From positions 51,240,274 to 51,304,273 of the forward strand of contig CM066998.1 in assembly GCA_033977485.1 (NCBI GenBank): a stretch of 64,000 bases of DNA. The letters are read 5' to 3'. The notes beneath the pieces are model-generated. The model was given only the letters and a program-made list of their open reading frames with translations. It was not told where the DNA came from and searched no databases. Positions within the stretch are counted from its first letter, which is position 1. Each line of letters opens with the position of its first letter. The translations under genes were made by a program, and so were the position numbers. This stretch comes from Hydrangea macrophylla (Eukaryota; Streptophyta; Magnoliopsida; Cornales; Hydrangeaceae). Below, piece after piece: positions 22,165-33,906 of this stretch.

Positions 22165-22690
22165 TTAATATTATAACTATAGAAATTATAAAACAATGGC
22201 TGTCACTTAAATTTTATAACTACAGGTTATATTATATTTTCACCGCCACTAATTTTATAACTATAAAGTTATAATGCATATTTTCATTATCACCTAATTT
22301 ATTACTATAGATTATTTAATCGCCGTCGCTTAATTTTCTAACATTAGCTATGAGATATTATTTAGACCCCCGTATGTTAATATATCGTGATTTAATATTA
22401 TTGTCATTTAGAATTTATAACTATCAGTTATAAGATATATTTTCGTTGCTGCTTAATTATAAAATTTAAATAAGCCCGACCCCGTAAATTGATGTATTGT
22501 ATTTTAATAATTAATTGTTGCTTGATTTTGTAACTACGAATTTTATTATATTGTTTAGAATGCTTAATTTTATAACCATATGTTATAATGTACATTTTTA
22601 GTGTCACCTAAATTTAGACCCCCTTATATTATTATATCATATTTTAATATTAGTTGTCTTTTAGATATTATAACCATAGGTTATATTCTA
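22165..22690. repeat. Cluster of TATAAC...GTTATA palindromes
   Basis: Copies such as TATAACTACAGGTTATA, TATAACTATCAGTTATA, TATAACCATATGTTATA and TATAACCATAGGTTATA near 22220, 22423, 22568 and 22671, with decayed copies between. They form part of a loose tandem repeat in the first 600 bp of the LTR. Confidence 0.7.
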
Positions 22691-23903
22691 TTCGGTCCCG
22701 ATAGTTCTGAGATTATTGTCGTGATTAATAGTGTAATCGACATTTTTATTTTAGGACCCGGACAGTCGTATTAGACCCGAACTAATTTACACGCGGACTT
22801 GTAGAACTGATATTACCTAGACTGGCATGTTACTCGATGCACGTAAATTGAGACGAGGGCCCACCACTACCACATGGCAGCCATGCGGCTACCACCCCAC
22901 CATGTGTCACCCATGCATGTCCCCACCAACACCTGGCACAAACCACACCCTCACGTGGCCAACATGTACCCTCACCCATGCCACCTCCCTCTCACATCAT
23001 CACACCACTACCACACGCCATCCCCACCTCACCACTGCCACGCCAAAACACAGCACACATACACGGATATTGTATGTATGTATGTATGTTTGCTGTTGGG
23101 TATTACAATATGTGTATGCATGTAGTATGCATGTGTGTGTACAATGTATAATATGTGTGTACTGTGTGTGTATATATATTATATGTGGTGTCGGTGTGTC
23201 ATATATTATATATATAGAGAGTGAGAGGGAGACCCGATAGAGAGAGAGAAGAGAAATCAAAATAAAATCCACATCCCCTCATCCTCAACACTCCCTCACC
23301 CTCTCTGTCCCCTGCCTCCCCTCACCCCAGCACACATAAAAACACACACACACACAGTCCACAGAAAGAAGGGGAAGAGGAGAGAGAGAACGAAGCTAGA
23401 GAGAGAGAGTTGCGGGAAGACACGTCACCGGAGCCGAGATCGAGGAAGGTGAAGTCTCACACCCTCCCTCTGTATTATATACACACACAGACTCACACTC
23501 ACCCTCACGGACACCCCCGAATAGACCCGAGAGCCAAACAATGGCCGGACCACCATTAAAGCTCCGACGAGCTCGGTTTTTTCGCCCGTCACCAAATCAC
23601 CTAAGACTTATGCCAAAATGACCCTAACGACTCCCTTAACCCGCTCGATGAACAGCTCGAAGTTTAGACCACGTTTGGCCGACCTACGATGCGATTATTC
23701 TTTTTTGGTCGTGACTGTTTTTGCCCCCCTACGGACGGACCGTTAAGATTCAGACTTGAAGACCTATACCGTTGGATCGGGCTCGTTGAGGCACTCAATT
23801 TCGACATAAAGTTTGCGTGTTTTCGTTAAGATTTGAGTGAGTTATGGACGATTGAAGTTTTTGTGTATTTTTTATATATATACGTTGTGTATATACATAT
23901 ATA

Positions 23904-24083
23904 CAGTCAGGCTCTAAGGAGGGCGCCCTCTTTTTATTAAAGAGAGGACTTCTGTTTTAACCGTCGGATCACATTTAAAAATTGTGAAATGACAGCACTG
24001 CCCTTAATGAAAACACGATCTGACGGCTAAAACAGAGGTCCTCTCTTTAATAAAGAGAGGGAGCCCTCTTTAGAGAATCTTTG
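23904..24083. mobile_element. 180-bp MITE with long inverted repeats, TSD TACATATATA
   Basis: The left arm (GGCTCTAAGGAGGGCGCCC ... TTATTAAAGAGAGGACTTCTG) is the reverse complement of the right arm over about 60 bp with few mismatches. TACATATATA flanks both sides (23894-23903 and 24084-24093), but the site is a TA-rich microsatellite, so the duplication is less certain. A 9-10 bp duplication would suit a Mutator-like MITE. Confidence 0.82.
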
Positions 24084-25978
24084 TACATATATATATATAT
24101 CCACGACCAACTTTTGGGGAGGATGATGACGTGGACTTGGGAGGGGCTGTTTGGAGAGGCAGCTTATTGACCGAACTTATTTGGGGTATCTTCGTGGCTA
24201 GCCAAACAGGGCCTTAGGTTTTAGTTTATTAATTGATTTTATTGTTTATCCATTTGACTTATATTCATATTGTCTAAATTATTGTTTTTATAATCCTAAA
24301 ATATTATTATTGATCAGTGTGGTATATTCTGAAATTTTATATATTGTAAAAATTATATATTATACTTGTTGTTTATTTAGTTTTAAATAAATGATAAATG
24401 TAGTTTAATTACAGTAAATAAATACTAGTAATTGTTATATGTTTAAAAATAGCTTGATAGTATTATTAATTAGTTTTATAATTTTGATATATTAAATTAT
24501 ATTCTGAAAGTATATTTTATTAACTAACTAACATACTTATTTAATTTAAATTAATAGTAAGAATAAGTTTAAAGTATAATAACTAGGTATTAAATACCTA
24601 ATGACTACTTTTAAAATATGGAAGAAGTTAGATTAATTATTCTAAGGTCTAATGACCTTGTTTTATAAATTGATTATTATAAAACCCAAATTTGATTATT
24701 TTATTTATTTAATAAGGACTCGTTTGTACGCCCTTTAATTATTTTAAATACCAAACGAATCCCGAAAATTATGAGAAAAATACAACTAGCCTATTTTAAG
24801 GTCTGGTATTCAATAAAATTATTTCTAAGGACATCTCGTCCTTCTAAATTGTATTTTATAATTATGGGACTCCAAGGACTATAATTATATAAATGGTACT
24901 TCAATAATTCGTAGTAAATAAACCGTAGCTCAGAAAAATACGCGGTCAGTTTCCAGATTCTTAGAATAATATTTAAATCATCCCCTTAAAGTTTGGTGAC
25001 CTTTCGACACGCTAAAAAAATACAGCTTACCTGTAGGGCCTACACAGGTATTGAAAATTCAGCCTTTTATATGACGAACTCCGATTTGAGTCTAGTCAAT
25101 GGCGTTGGACTTAGAATGACACGTAGATCACTACCTTGAGGTGTATATCCTCATTTGGTAAAATTACCATTATGTCCTTATCATTTACACACACGCTTCA
25201 TCACCGTTATTCTATTATACGTTGTAGGACTGTGACTTATCCGCTATTTGGAGAGTCATAAGCTTGAGAAGGCATCCAGGTGAGTGTTTCTAACCTCACT
25301 CTCAATATACATAATGACTGCTAGAGTATTTGTATGCGATATATATAAGTTGTTTTTATGATTGTTATGCTATGACTGTACATTGATGTACCTTAACGTA
25401 TATGTAAATTATGTTATGAAGTCGATTGCTATGAGACAAGTATGTTAAATGCTACTATGACATATGTGTAAGGAGTAAAAGAAAAAAAACTATATGTGAA
25501 GGAATGTTTAAGCCATGTGTATGCTGTGATGGACAATTGATTATGGAACGTTAGCTTGAATGTTTTATATACCAATGTTGATTATATGAGCACGTTGTTA
25601 TTATTGATTTGATAACCATGCCCAAATGCGCAAATGAGAATAAAGAGCATGTTAAAAGAAGTTTTATCTATATGTCTTGCCTAATGTAATTGTGTCATCG
25701 ATAATCATGTAACTAAATGTCACATCATGGTGTCAGTACACGCAGTCAATGTCAGTCAGTGACTCCGGCCAAGTGAGGTTGTGAGTTGAAGTAATTGGGA
25801 GTCTTGGGAAGTGTGAGTTGATATGATTGATATTCTTGTATCATGAGTCAGGAGTTGTTATGATTTGGAAACCTTACGAGTTGATAAAGATACGTGATAA
25901 TGGGACAATATGATTGAGACACAGAATATTGTGATTGTGATTGTGATTGTAATAGTAAGAGAACAGTTAGAGCTGCTA

Positions 25979-26240
25979 TTGTGCCAGTCGTCCGTGTAAA
26001 TGCCGGAGATGGTACATGCGTCTGGGTTTACCATCGTACTGCTTAGCAGTTAGTGCTCTAATGTACTAGTCGTCCGAGTGGGTTGCCGAAGATAGTACAC
26101 ACGTTGTATGGGTTGCCGTCGTGCTGTATATCATGCGCTAGTCAGTTACTAATGTATCGTCCTCTGCAGTGGGATTACCGTGATAGTACACATGGTGTGT
26201 GGGCTTGCCGCCATGCTTGCCGTTTCGCAGTTAGTATTCT
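25979..26240 (+). repeat. Three degenerate tandem repeats of about 86 bp
   Basis: Each has a GTCGTCCG-like block, GATRGTACA, GGGTTGCCG or GGGTTTACC, and a CAGTTA end. Units begin near 25979, 26061 and 26151. Confidence 0.65.
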
Positions 26241-26323
26241 GACGTGCAACTCGTTAGGTGGTGATTCCCCAGCGAAGGTATAGACGATCGAGCCAATTCC
26301 ACCATCGTGCTATTTGGATTATG

Positions 26324-26400
26324 AGGCCGTAAGGCGACGATGTTACTATAAGGCCGTAAGGCGACGATGTTACTATAAGGCCGTAAGGCGGCGATGTTAA
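26324..26400 (+). repeat. 27-bp tandem repeat, about 2.8 copies
   Basis: AGGCCGTAAGGCGACGATG followed by TTACTATA, starting at 26324, 26351 and 26378. Confidence 0.9.
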
Positions 26401-27355
26401 GTATGAAACAAGTATCAGAGTTCGCAGTGGAAGCGTGGTTTGTATTGTGAAAGCAAGTTCATAGTAAGTTGTCACTGTGGGTTTTATAACCCGATGTTAT
26501 TGAGTTGCATTGGTTATGGGATTTCATATTCCAGAGTTTGGGTTTGGGTTCATTGAGTACACATTTACATGCACGAGCATAATGGAAATGAGAAATTGAT
26601 TAGTACGAATATGTTGTTATGATTACAAGAAGCAGACAAACATGTTATGAATTATATTGATCCTGTTATTTAGTTAACGGTAGATGTTTATTAATTGCAT
26701 CATATGTTACTCGATACCTTTGCTATATCCGTGTGAGTGACGTCAATCGATAATGGACTAACCGCATCCTAAGATGCAGAGTAATTACGTGAGATGAGTG
26801 GTTAGTGTATGTATATTAGTGGTGAATATGGTTATGAACGCCCACTCAGCTTTGTTGCAAAGCTGACGGCATATTACGCCTGGACAATCCAATGTTCAGA
26901 TTTCCTTGCAGGTTGGTTAGAGGACAATTCAGTCTTGAGAATAAGATGCTAAGGAACACTGGAAGTGTAAAGCTAAACTGAAGACCAAGGATAGCCGACA
27001 GCATTGTGTATTCAGAATAGTTGTTGTATTAGTAATGGGACCTGTGATTTGTAATTGTTCAGATTGAAGTTTAAGTTACAATTAGTTTTCTCCCCTTTAC
27101 TTTTATGTTGTTTATAGTGTTAGAGGACAGGACGGCTTTGTAACTCGTCATTCTCTATGGGTCCAAAAAGAAAATTTTAAATTTTCCCTATTTTTGGCTA
27201 CTCTGGGGCGTGACACATAAGCTGTCATTTTCGAACAGATTAGGGAGATTTTCCAGTAGTAGTATACATAAAACTTGCTCCATCTTGTTTCCTCACCTTC
27301 ACTTTAATAATTGTTGTTCTCATGTTTCATGCTCTTAAGCTTTATCTATTAACAG

Positions 27356-28039
27356 CCTATTTGGGTTAACTTGAAAAATAGAAATTAAATGATAAATTGT
27401 GGACTTCAAAAAAAAAAATAAAAAGGTTTTTATTTTGTAAAATAGAAGTACTGTTTGGGTTAGCTTAAGATTTCAGTACTTAAACAAACTAGCTAAAAAA
27501 TTAAACTAAAAATCAGCTAAAATTTTGAGCTAAAAAAAGTAGCTTGTTTTTCAAATAATCACTCAATTTCACTTTTAAGTTGTTAAAAGATAAAAATAGA
27601 TGAAAACAAAAGAGTTGAATAATATTTACATCTTGCCCCTTTTTGTCATTTTATAGAAACAATCACTTTTTTCAGCTTGTTTGGCAAACACTCTTGTTTT
27701 TTAAGTAATGAATATTTCAGCTACTCCAAACACCTAATAGCTTACTATTTAAGCACTTAGAGTCGATTTGGGTTAGCTAAAATATTAAGTGCTGAAATGT
27801 AAAGTACTGAAATTTTAAGTGATGAAATATTAACAACTTTTTTTCAACTGATTTTTAGCTTAATTTTTTAGTTAGTTTATTTAAGTACTGAAATCTTCAG
27901 CTAACCCAAACACTTCCATTTTACAAAACAATATCTTCTTCTTTTTTTCTTTCCTCGAAATCCACAATTCATCACGTTATTTCTATTTTTTAGTTAACCC
28001 AAACATTAATATTTCAACTAACCCAAAACGGACTCTAAG
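27356..28039. mobile_element. Inverted-repeat DNA element(s), two related units
   Basis: Unit B (27756-28039) has termini CTTAGAGTCGATTTGGGTTAG and, reversed, CTTAGAGTCCGTTTTGGGTT. Its right arm is also the reverse complement of 27356-27560 (TTTGGGTTA, AAATAGAAAT, AATTGTGGA, GTTTGGGTTAGCT, AGATTTCAGTACTTAAA in order), so a related unit lies beside it head to head. No transposase. No clear TSD was found. Confidence 0.65.
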
Positions 28040-28124
28040 AAGACTCTCATATTTCTATACTTAAGAAAGTTGGAAGAGCCATATCAAATATATACAATTT
28101 CTAACTCAATCCAACAAACTCTTC

Positions 28125-28385
28125 AGTGGAGAACGGTCTAGCCTAGTTGGTATAAAGGCACTTTGTGTCACGCTCATTTTCAGGATTCAAACCACTGCAA
28201 CACCCCCCGAGCCAGACACTTATGTCCTCCTCATACGAGACTACTACACTAAGGCTTTGATTGGTTCATGGATTTCGTGAGGGAAATTATAAGGGAAAGG
28301 AAAATAAGATAAAACTCTAGTTCCACTTTTCCTCATGAAATCTATAAACCAAACAAGGCCTAAATGAAAAAAAAAAAAAAAAAAA
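28125..28385 (+). mobile_element. tRNA-derived SINE, interrupted
   Basis: A-box-like TAGCCTAGTTGG at 28139-28150 and B-box-like GGATTCAAACC at 28183-28193 with tRNA-like spacing. A poly-A tail lies at 28367-28385. The body between about 28194 and 28249 has no function in sight. A Tourist-like MITE sits before the tail. Ends are not fixed because no TSD was found. Confidence 0.6.
28253..28360. mobile_element. 108-bp Tourist-like MITE, TSD TAA
   Basis: Begins GGCTTTGATTGGTTCATGG and ends CCAAACAAGGCC, inverted repeats over about 32 bp. TAA is on both sides (28250-28252 and 28361-28363), the duplication of PIF/Harbinger MITEs. Confidence 0.82.
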
Positions 28386-29190
28386 CAAATTTCTATTTTT
28401 CTCCAAGTGTAAGAAGCAAAATTGCTATAAAAAAAAGTATATGAAGCAAATCAAAGGTCACCTTCTTACTCTTCAAATTTGTTGAAGTTGTTTTAGGGGA
28501 GAGTGAGAACAATTTTGGACAAAGCAATTGTTCCTTTGCTCACCACCTTCTTATCTTAAATTTGATATAGGAGGAATGATTTTGCTGACTATGACACTTA
28601 AGACCCTTGATGTGTGTCATCACTTACCGATCCAAAATTGTACTCACTCTTAACCACTTTATTAAAGAGTAATAAATATTGTGCTTTTCAAATTTTATAT
28701 CCCATAATCATATATGTATATATATATGCCTTGATAATTCTATGTTAAGAAATGCAAAACAGAGGTTCATTGAATACAATTTTGACTGATTACATACCAA
28801 AAAGACAATATTAGAAAGGTAATATCAGAATACGAGAAGTACCCGAAAAGATTTGATCCTAGGAAGCACTGATTTTTTTAAGAAGGTAACGTGTCGCGTG
28901 TCATATCGTATCGTATCCGACACAAGAACACAACACTTTACTGACACTCTTCCTGCAGTGTCAATGTAAAATCGTGTCAACGTGTCCGTATCGTGTCGGA
29001 ATGTCCGTGTCCTTCGTTCTTTCCCAAATATGATGACAAAAAATGACCTTTGGAACCATAACTTTGCACAACTTGGTCCCAAAATTACCGTTTTAACCAT
29101 GTAATTACCCTATAGAAAGATGAAACATTCTAAGGACACAAGTGGGTTTTCCAATGATTCATTCGTTGTCCCTGTCGGTTGCCATTTATT
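28386..29190. other. Non-coding stretch with a GTGTC-rich block
   Basis: Mostly AT-rich. About 28888-29010 is dense in GTGTC/GACAC words and TATCGTATCGTATC. Blocks of this composition are common in plant genomes as fragments of repeats, but I cannot name the family. No gene is seen. Confidence 0.5.
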
Positions 29191-29191
29191 A

Positions 29192-29656
29192 TTACATGCA
29201 TTTAAAGTAGGGGTGTGATTGAGAGTGTGGTTGGAGGAGTGAGTGTAGCATTTCTCTTATTATTAACCTCCTTATTATCTCTCTCCTCCACACTTCTTGA
29301 CCTCTTAGACACTTCAGATCTAACCCACCCAAAGAAACCCTTGCTCTCCCGGTATACATTCTCTGACCCGAACCTGACATTTGTCCGTCGTCCGTTCGAG
29401 TTGCCGGCGATCTCGATCTCCGACTATAACTGTCTCCGGTGTTCCACCTTTCTCTACCCAGTGCCATCCTAACCCGACCCGGGGATGGTTCGGACCTCCT
29501 CACCAGCGACTTTCCCACTACTCGATCCGGGAAATTGCCGGAAAATGAGCGATCTATGAATCTGGCCGGAGAACTATCCACCGTCCGCCGGACTTCACCA
29601 TTGTTGCTGAAGCTATAAATTGTCTTGGCTTCCTCCTCGATCTTCGAAATCGGCAT
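29192..29656 (-). CDS. GC-rich ORF of 154 codons, unidentified
   Basis: ATG at 29654-29656. The frame opens downstream of a stop near 29723. The product begins MPISKIEEEAKTIYSFSNNG and is rich in Arg, Ser and Pro (RRSRSPATRTDD). No domain is recognised. The region 29300-29700 is clearly richer in G+C than its surroundings, which is why I list it. It could be the first exon of a host gene, a captured fragment, or chance. The last about 30 residues (HSLLQPHSQSHPYFKCM) look like read-through into intron or non-coding DNA. No orthologue comparison was possible. Confidence 0.3.
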   Translation of the reverse strand: MPISKIEEEAKTIYSFSNNGEVRRTVDSSPARFIDRSFSGNFPDRVVGKSLVRRSEPSPGRVRMALGRERWNTGDSYSRRSRSPATRTDDGQMSGSGQRMYTGRARVSLGGLDLKCLRGQEVWRREIIRRLIIREMLHSLLQPHSQSHPYFKCM

Positions 29657-29800
29657 TTCGGAGAGAATTCCTTGACAGTCTCTTCTTCGAATGACGGCAG
29701 AGGTTATCGAGCTCTGCTTGATCTAATGGTGTCCGAAGATGGAAGAGCTTTATTACTAGTGCTGGCACAGCAACCCATTTGGGCTATATCTATCTATATA

Positions 29801-29830
29801 CTAGTAATTGCCCGTGCCCGTGGGCACGGA
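29801..29830 (-). mobile_element. 3' terminus of a Helitron
   Basis: On the minus strand an 8-bp stem hairpin (CCGTGCCC-AC-GGGCACGG, 29812-29829) is followed after about 8 bp by CTAG at the end and then T. This matches the Helitron rule: hairpin, short spacer, CTRR, inserted next to T. The body should extend to the right. The 5' TC end was not located. Confidence 0.6.
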
Positions 29831-30593
29831 TCAAAAAATGGCTATGGCTTCAGCGGTGGTTCAACCGCGACGACTGCCTGGTATAACCTTAACCAAGTAG
29901 AAATCAGGGAGATGAATTAAAAGTCGAGTTGTTGTTGTTGTTATTATTATTATTATTATTTGATACATGGGGGAGGGAGATTTGAACATTCACCACTTGA
30001 TGTGAAGAAGAACCAATTAAAAAGCAACCTAAATAACCTTTTGCTATTGTTTGACGGCTTCATCTTATTTACACTGCTATTGCCTAATCAACCAAGTAGA
30101 ATCCATTTGCATGATCAGCAATGCAGAAAAACCTGCTAAGAATTTCGTTGCCAACTGCCAAGAAACATCTCAAATATTAGGGCTCCCATTTAGTAAAACT
30201 CAAAAACGTTTTGGACAAATTCGTTTGGGTTCTCACTTTTGGTTTTTTTTTTTCCTCATTTGATTTTTGAGAACACTTAAGATCACTGAGGTGAAATAGT
30301 TAAAATTTGTAGGGCTCCCATTTCGGCAAAACTTTAAACTTTTTCAGACTGTTTTCCTGGGAAAAAAAAATCAATTTTCTCACATAAGTAAAAATCTAAA
30401 AATCCAAATAAGCAAAGCTACAAATAGTCTCAGACCAAACAAAGTGAAATTTCATTCAATTCAGAAAGATGAATGCACTGTCCATGAAAGATGAAAGGAC
30501 TGTATGGATACTAAGAAAAGCAGTCTCAAGTGCGAGTCAAGTTAGGTGCAAACGCAAACTACTATGACTAAATAAATAGCGTGTAGGTACAAA
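29831..30593. other. Possible Helitron body, no gene
   Basis: Contains a GTT/ATT microsatellite (29930-29960). Two similar short blocks (AGGGCTCCCATTT) occur at 30179 and 30312. No supported coding sequence. Confidence 0.4.
29930..29960. repeat. GTT then ATT microsatellite
   Basis: Four GTT units followed by about seven ATT units. Confidence 0.9.
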
Positions 30594-32071
30594 TCAAAAG
30601 CGACCATAAGGTTGTGCTTTGTCGTTAGGAACCACAGCAGCTTTAAATGACAACAAAGCCATGCCACTACCAACCTGCAATGCAAAAGACAGAAAAATAT
30701 AAGCATAGAGGGAATATAGAGCAATCGGTAGTTAAAAAATGAGCAGATCTTATAGTAGCAAAGAATTAAGACCATTGGGAAGAATTACTAATCAAACAAC
30801 TTTCAAGTTGCTTGGGAATTGTGTCCATTTTACTGTCGTGTACTCTAAGGAGGAGAACACAGACACATAGACACAATACACACATTCGACTTGAAAATTA
30901 TAGAAAATTGGCGGTGATGAACACAAATAACAGAAAATTAGTAAAAGATTCATCTTTAGCGAAGTAAAGATTTGGCGGTGATGAACTCAAATTGCAGAAA
31001 ATTAATAAAAGATTCATCTTTAGTGCAGTAATGATTTATACTATAGGAATCAAAAGCATGGGTACAGTGCTAGAAAGAACTAACTTCTTGTTTTTTTGCA
31101 CAAATTGGCTCCTGTCATATTCAAACCAACAATATAACTAATACACCCAAAGAATCTCATTAGATTCTTCTTAGCTTTGAAACATTCCAAGGCTAAATCG
31201 ATTAGTGTATGTAATAAATGGTGTTTTTAAAACATGGACATCTAACGTGGGCCAAGGAACCAAACTGTGGGCAATTAGGAAGGACATAAACCAAGTTTCC
31301 CATAATTTAATTTAACTACATCTCTTGTAAATGAAATATATTAGCTTGTAAGATACTTAGACATTAGTGATTCAAAACCTTTAAGGTGGGAAAATTAGCC
31401 CAGGCTTTAAAAGAAGTAATTGCTTTTGAAACTCTTAAGGGAAATTAGCTCAGACTATAGGAACAACTGATGTTCTTCTAGCCCTGTAAGTTAAATATTC
31501 TTCTACCCTCAAGCAACAACTAAATTATTCTAAGAACAATCTAATAGATGTCCAATATTCATAAAAATTGTTTTAGCTCCAATCTAAGCCTCAATTCACC
31601 ACTAATGTGGGGGCTAATGTTGTCCATAGAATCCTCAAAGTAACCTTCTTAGTTATTTCTCTTTCATCATTCCAGTGGCTGATTTAGTTATATGCAATAA
31701 GATCTATCAATTCAGAAAGCAAAGCCGTTTGAGAACTTCTTTGTACGTCTTTTATACAACAAAGGGTTATTAACTAAATGCAGGACATCAAAAGTTCAAA
31801 ACCCCCCTAGAGGAGGAAAAAAAAAAAGAGAAAAGCAAAGGAACTTCTCCTCCTAAAGTTCTGTTTGTTTTGCTGGTTAGCAAAAGGGAAAAACACTATA
31901 TAATACCAAATAATACATGCTTTCGTTATCTTTAAAAAAAAAATACTACCTTGAGCAATTTTCTTCAAAAAGCATCTCAACCTCCAATAGAAGTTTTTGT
32001 CTACTGCACTCCAATATCTCAACCCTCACTACTACATCATGAGGTTGCTTCTCAAGCCTCTCCTTGTCTTC
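30594..32071 (-). pseudogene. Two apparent 3' exons of a host gene
   Basis: Exon at 31950-32071: an acceptor TTTTTTGCAG precedes [20 protein letters not shown]..., ending [18 protein letters not shown], with donor AAG|GTAGTA. It is a charged helical or coiled-coil segment. The last exon at about 30594-30674 follows TTGCATTGCAG and reads ...SGMALLSFKAAVVPNDKAQPYGRF then TGA. Using the TAG acceptor at 30667-30669 joins the frames; an exon between them is also possible. Sharp splice sites and clean reading suggest a real gene or a recent gene fragment. The upstream exons are not found to the right, where LTR sequence begins at 32561. I do not recognise the protein. Confidence 0.4.
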
Positions 32072-32155
32072 CTGCAAAAAAAAAATTAAATAAAAAGATT
32101 TGAGTAACAATTCAAAAACCAATCTCTGGCCTATTGTAAGTGCATCATAAGCCAT

Positions 32156-32560
32156 TCATCTTATAACATCTATTGGTGAAAACAAAATGTAATTTGAAAT
32201 GCTATAAGTTCTATCCATGTGAGCTAAATCTAGATCCACTGTGGTGCAACAGTTGGACCGTTTAGAGCAACTTTTAATGAAAAACTATGTAATCACATTT
32301 TAAGTAAAGGTGATTCTATCGCCAAACAATTCTAACCATGCGTGCCTTTGGGCATAACCAACTCTACATGCCTTCAGCACTTCCCAATACAATTCTTAAA
32401 TGAAAAGCCCTTAAAGTCGAAAAGCAAAACATTCTTTAAGCCAAACAACCATAAGTGTATTAATTTGTTGTTATAATTATTTTTTTAAACAAACCAAAAT
32501 GGAGCTTATATAATTCAAAATGTTAAATTAAGGATAAACTCTATGATTAAAAATTTGTGA
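32156..32560. other. AT-rich stretch, nothing recognised
   Basis: No frame, repeat or element end is seen between the exon and the next LTR. Confidence 0.5.
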
Positions 32561-33539
32561 CAACCTCTCAATTACGTACTCGCTGAAATTAACGGGCCTA
32601 CTTTAACATATGAATTTTGCCCGGATCACAATTCATACAAAATATCTAAAACATCCAAAATTGACTATATTTCATAGGTTCGGAATTCATACCTCGAGCT
32701 ATATTTCTCAAACTTTAGGAGAAGTACTAGGAGACCAAATAAATGTCGGATCTCCGATCTCAAGCGATTCCTACAAGTATAGACATGTTTTTCCCAAATT
32801 CTTAAAATTAACTTTTCAGAAAAATTTTGTCAAACGAGGCCTAAGAGGTATCAAAGTGAAGCTTTTACCTTGAGGAGTTCAAATCTAGAATTCGGTTGAA
32901 AACTAACGGACGAACGGTCGCCGTTTGTCGTCGCAAAGCCCGTAGGAAACAAATCTCCTTTCTCTCTCCTCTCTCTAGATATTTTGGAGTTTGGATAGAA
33001 ATGAAAATCTCATCCACCACTATTTATAGGCATAACTCTCGGGAATTACGTTTACCTCCCCACAAGTTCTCAAAACTTCTAGGTAATTCTTGAAACGTCG
33101 CACACGTCCATTTTAGGCCTTTACGAGTGAAAATTATAAATTTCAGAAGTTTTCAACTAAGCCTCGTTTGGGTCCAAAATTACGTTCAAAAACTAAATTT
33201 TGTAGAATCTCTACACAACCTACCTTTTATATAACGCGTCGCTCACGTTCTCACCATAGTTCTCAAACTGATATCTAAAAGCATCAAAATTACCAGAATT
33301 TACTCTACACAGGTAAATTCACTATTCATAATTATCAGAAAAGTCAAATAACATTTTGATCACATAAATGTCATTTAACGATGCCAATGCAACAAGAAAT
33401 ACCATGTTCCCGTGTCCTCACTGACACCTTATCGTTGACTCACAGTCAACCTCAATCCACCATTATCAACTACATTGATAAGGTCACAAATTCCATTTAT
33501 GTATGATAAAAATTATGAAATTATGGAACGGGTGTGACA
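32561..33539 (-). mobile_element. Solo LTR of about 980 bp
   Basis: Plus-strand ends are TGTGACAACCTC and GGGTGTGACA. On the minus strand TGCCTATAAATAG (about 33020-33032) is a TATA box, followed by a GAGAGAGGAGAGAG run and a CAAGGTAAAAG donor-like block, the plan seen in the other chromovirus-type LTRs here. Flanks do not show a matching TSD, so it may be recombined or truncated. Confidence 0.6.
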
Positions 33540-33704
33540 AATCATCTTCTGAATTTGACGGTTGGTCAAAATTGGGATATCTATAGGGATTCATTATTCA
33601 AACGTGTGTATTATTCAATATCACACTAACAGTCCACGTATAGCGTATATCAACATAACAGCTCAACATCTTACAACAACTGAATTATTCAATAAATAGA
33701 ATCA

Positions 33705-33906
33705 ATCAATTGGGTTAAGAGTGCAATCGATTGGGATAATTGGGTTGGAAATTGATTAGAAAATATGGAGATCGATTGGTATCTAATGGCAATCGATTGG
33801 ATAAAAGTCCAATCGATTAGGATACCAAACTTGGAAATCAATTGGGATAATTAACAATCAATTGGGATCAGATGTCAATCGATTGGATAGAAGGTCCAAT
33901 CGATTG
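33705..33906. promoter_or_regulatory. CAATCGATTG palindrome array I, about 21-bp phase
   Basis: Ten sites with cores starting at 33705, 33726, 33751, 33771, 33792, 33812, 33837, 33857, 33878 and 33899. Steps are 21, 25, 20, 21, 20, 25, 20, 21 and 21 bp. Intervening bases are only partly alike. Confidence 0.85.

Larger units (their letters stand above)
22071..27215 (+). mobile_element. Solo LTR of 5.1 kb, TSD CATAA
   Basis: TGTAGTACCCG at the start, GGGGCGTGACA at the end, with CATAA at 22066-22070 and 27216-27220. No coding region, PBS or PPT is present. It shares start, end and internal plan with the solo LTR at 59289-62802: GC-rich CATG-containing part, TATA region, a GGTGAGTGT block (about 25281), a tandem-repeat part, and a CACTCAGCTTT block near 26845. 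The terminal sequence is of chromovirus (Tekay-like) type. A MITE is inserted at 23904-24083. Confidence 0.85.

Noticed and set aside
22827..23272. Overlapping plus and minus ORFs rich in His/Thr or Tyr/Ile
   Set aside because: Low-complexity CAC/CATG and TG/TA repeats of the solo LTR. No coding signal.
28138..28195. A functional tRNA gene
   Set aside because: A and B boxes are present but no cloverleaf with a plausible acceptor stem can be drawn; poly-A tail and diverged boxes fit a SINE.
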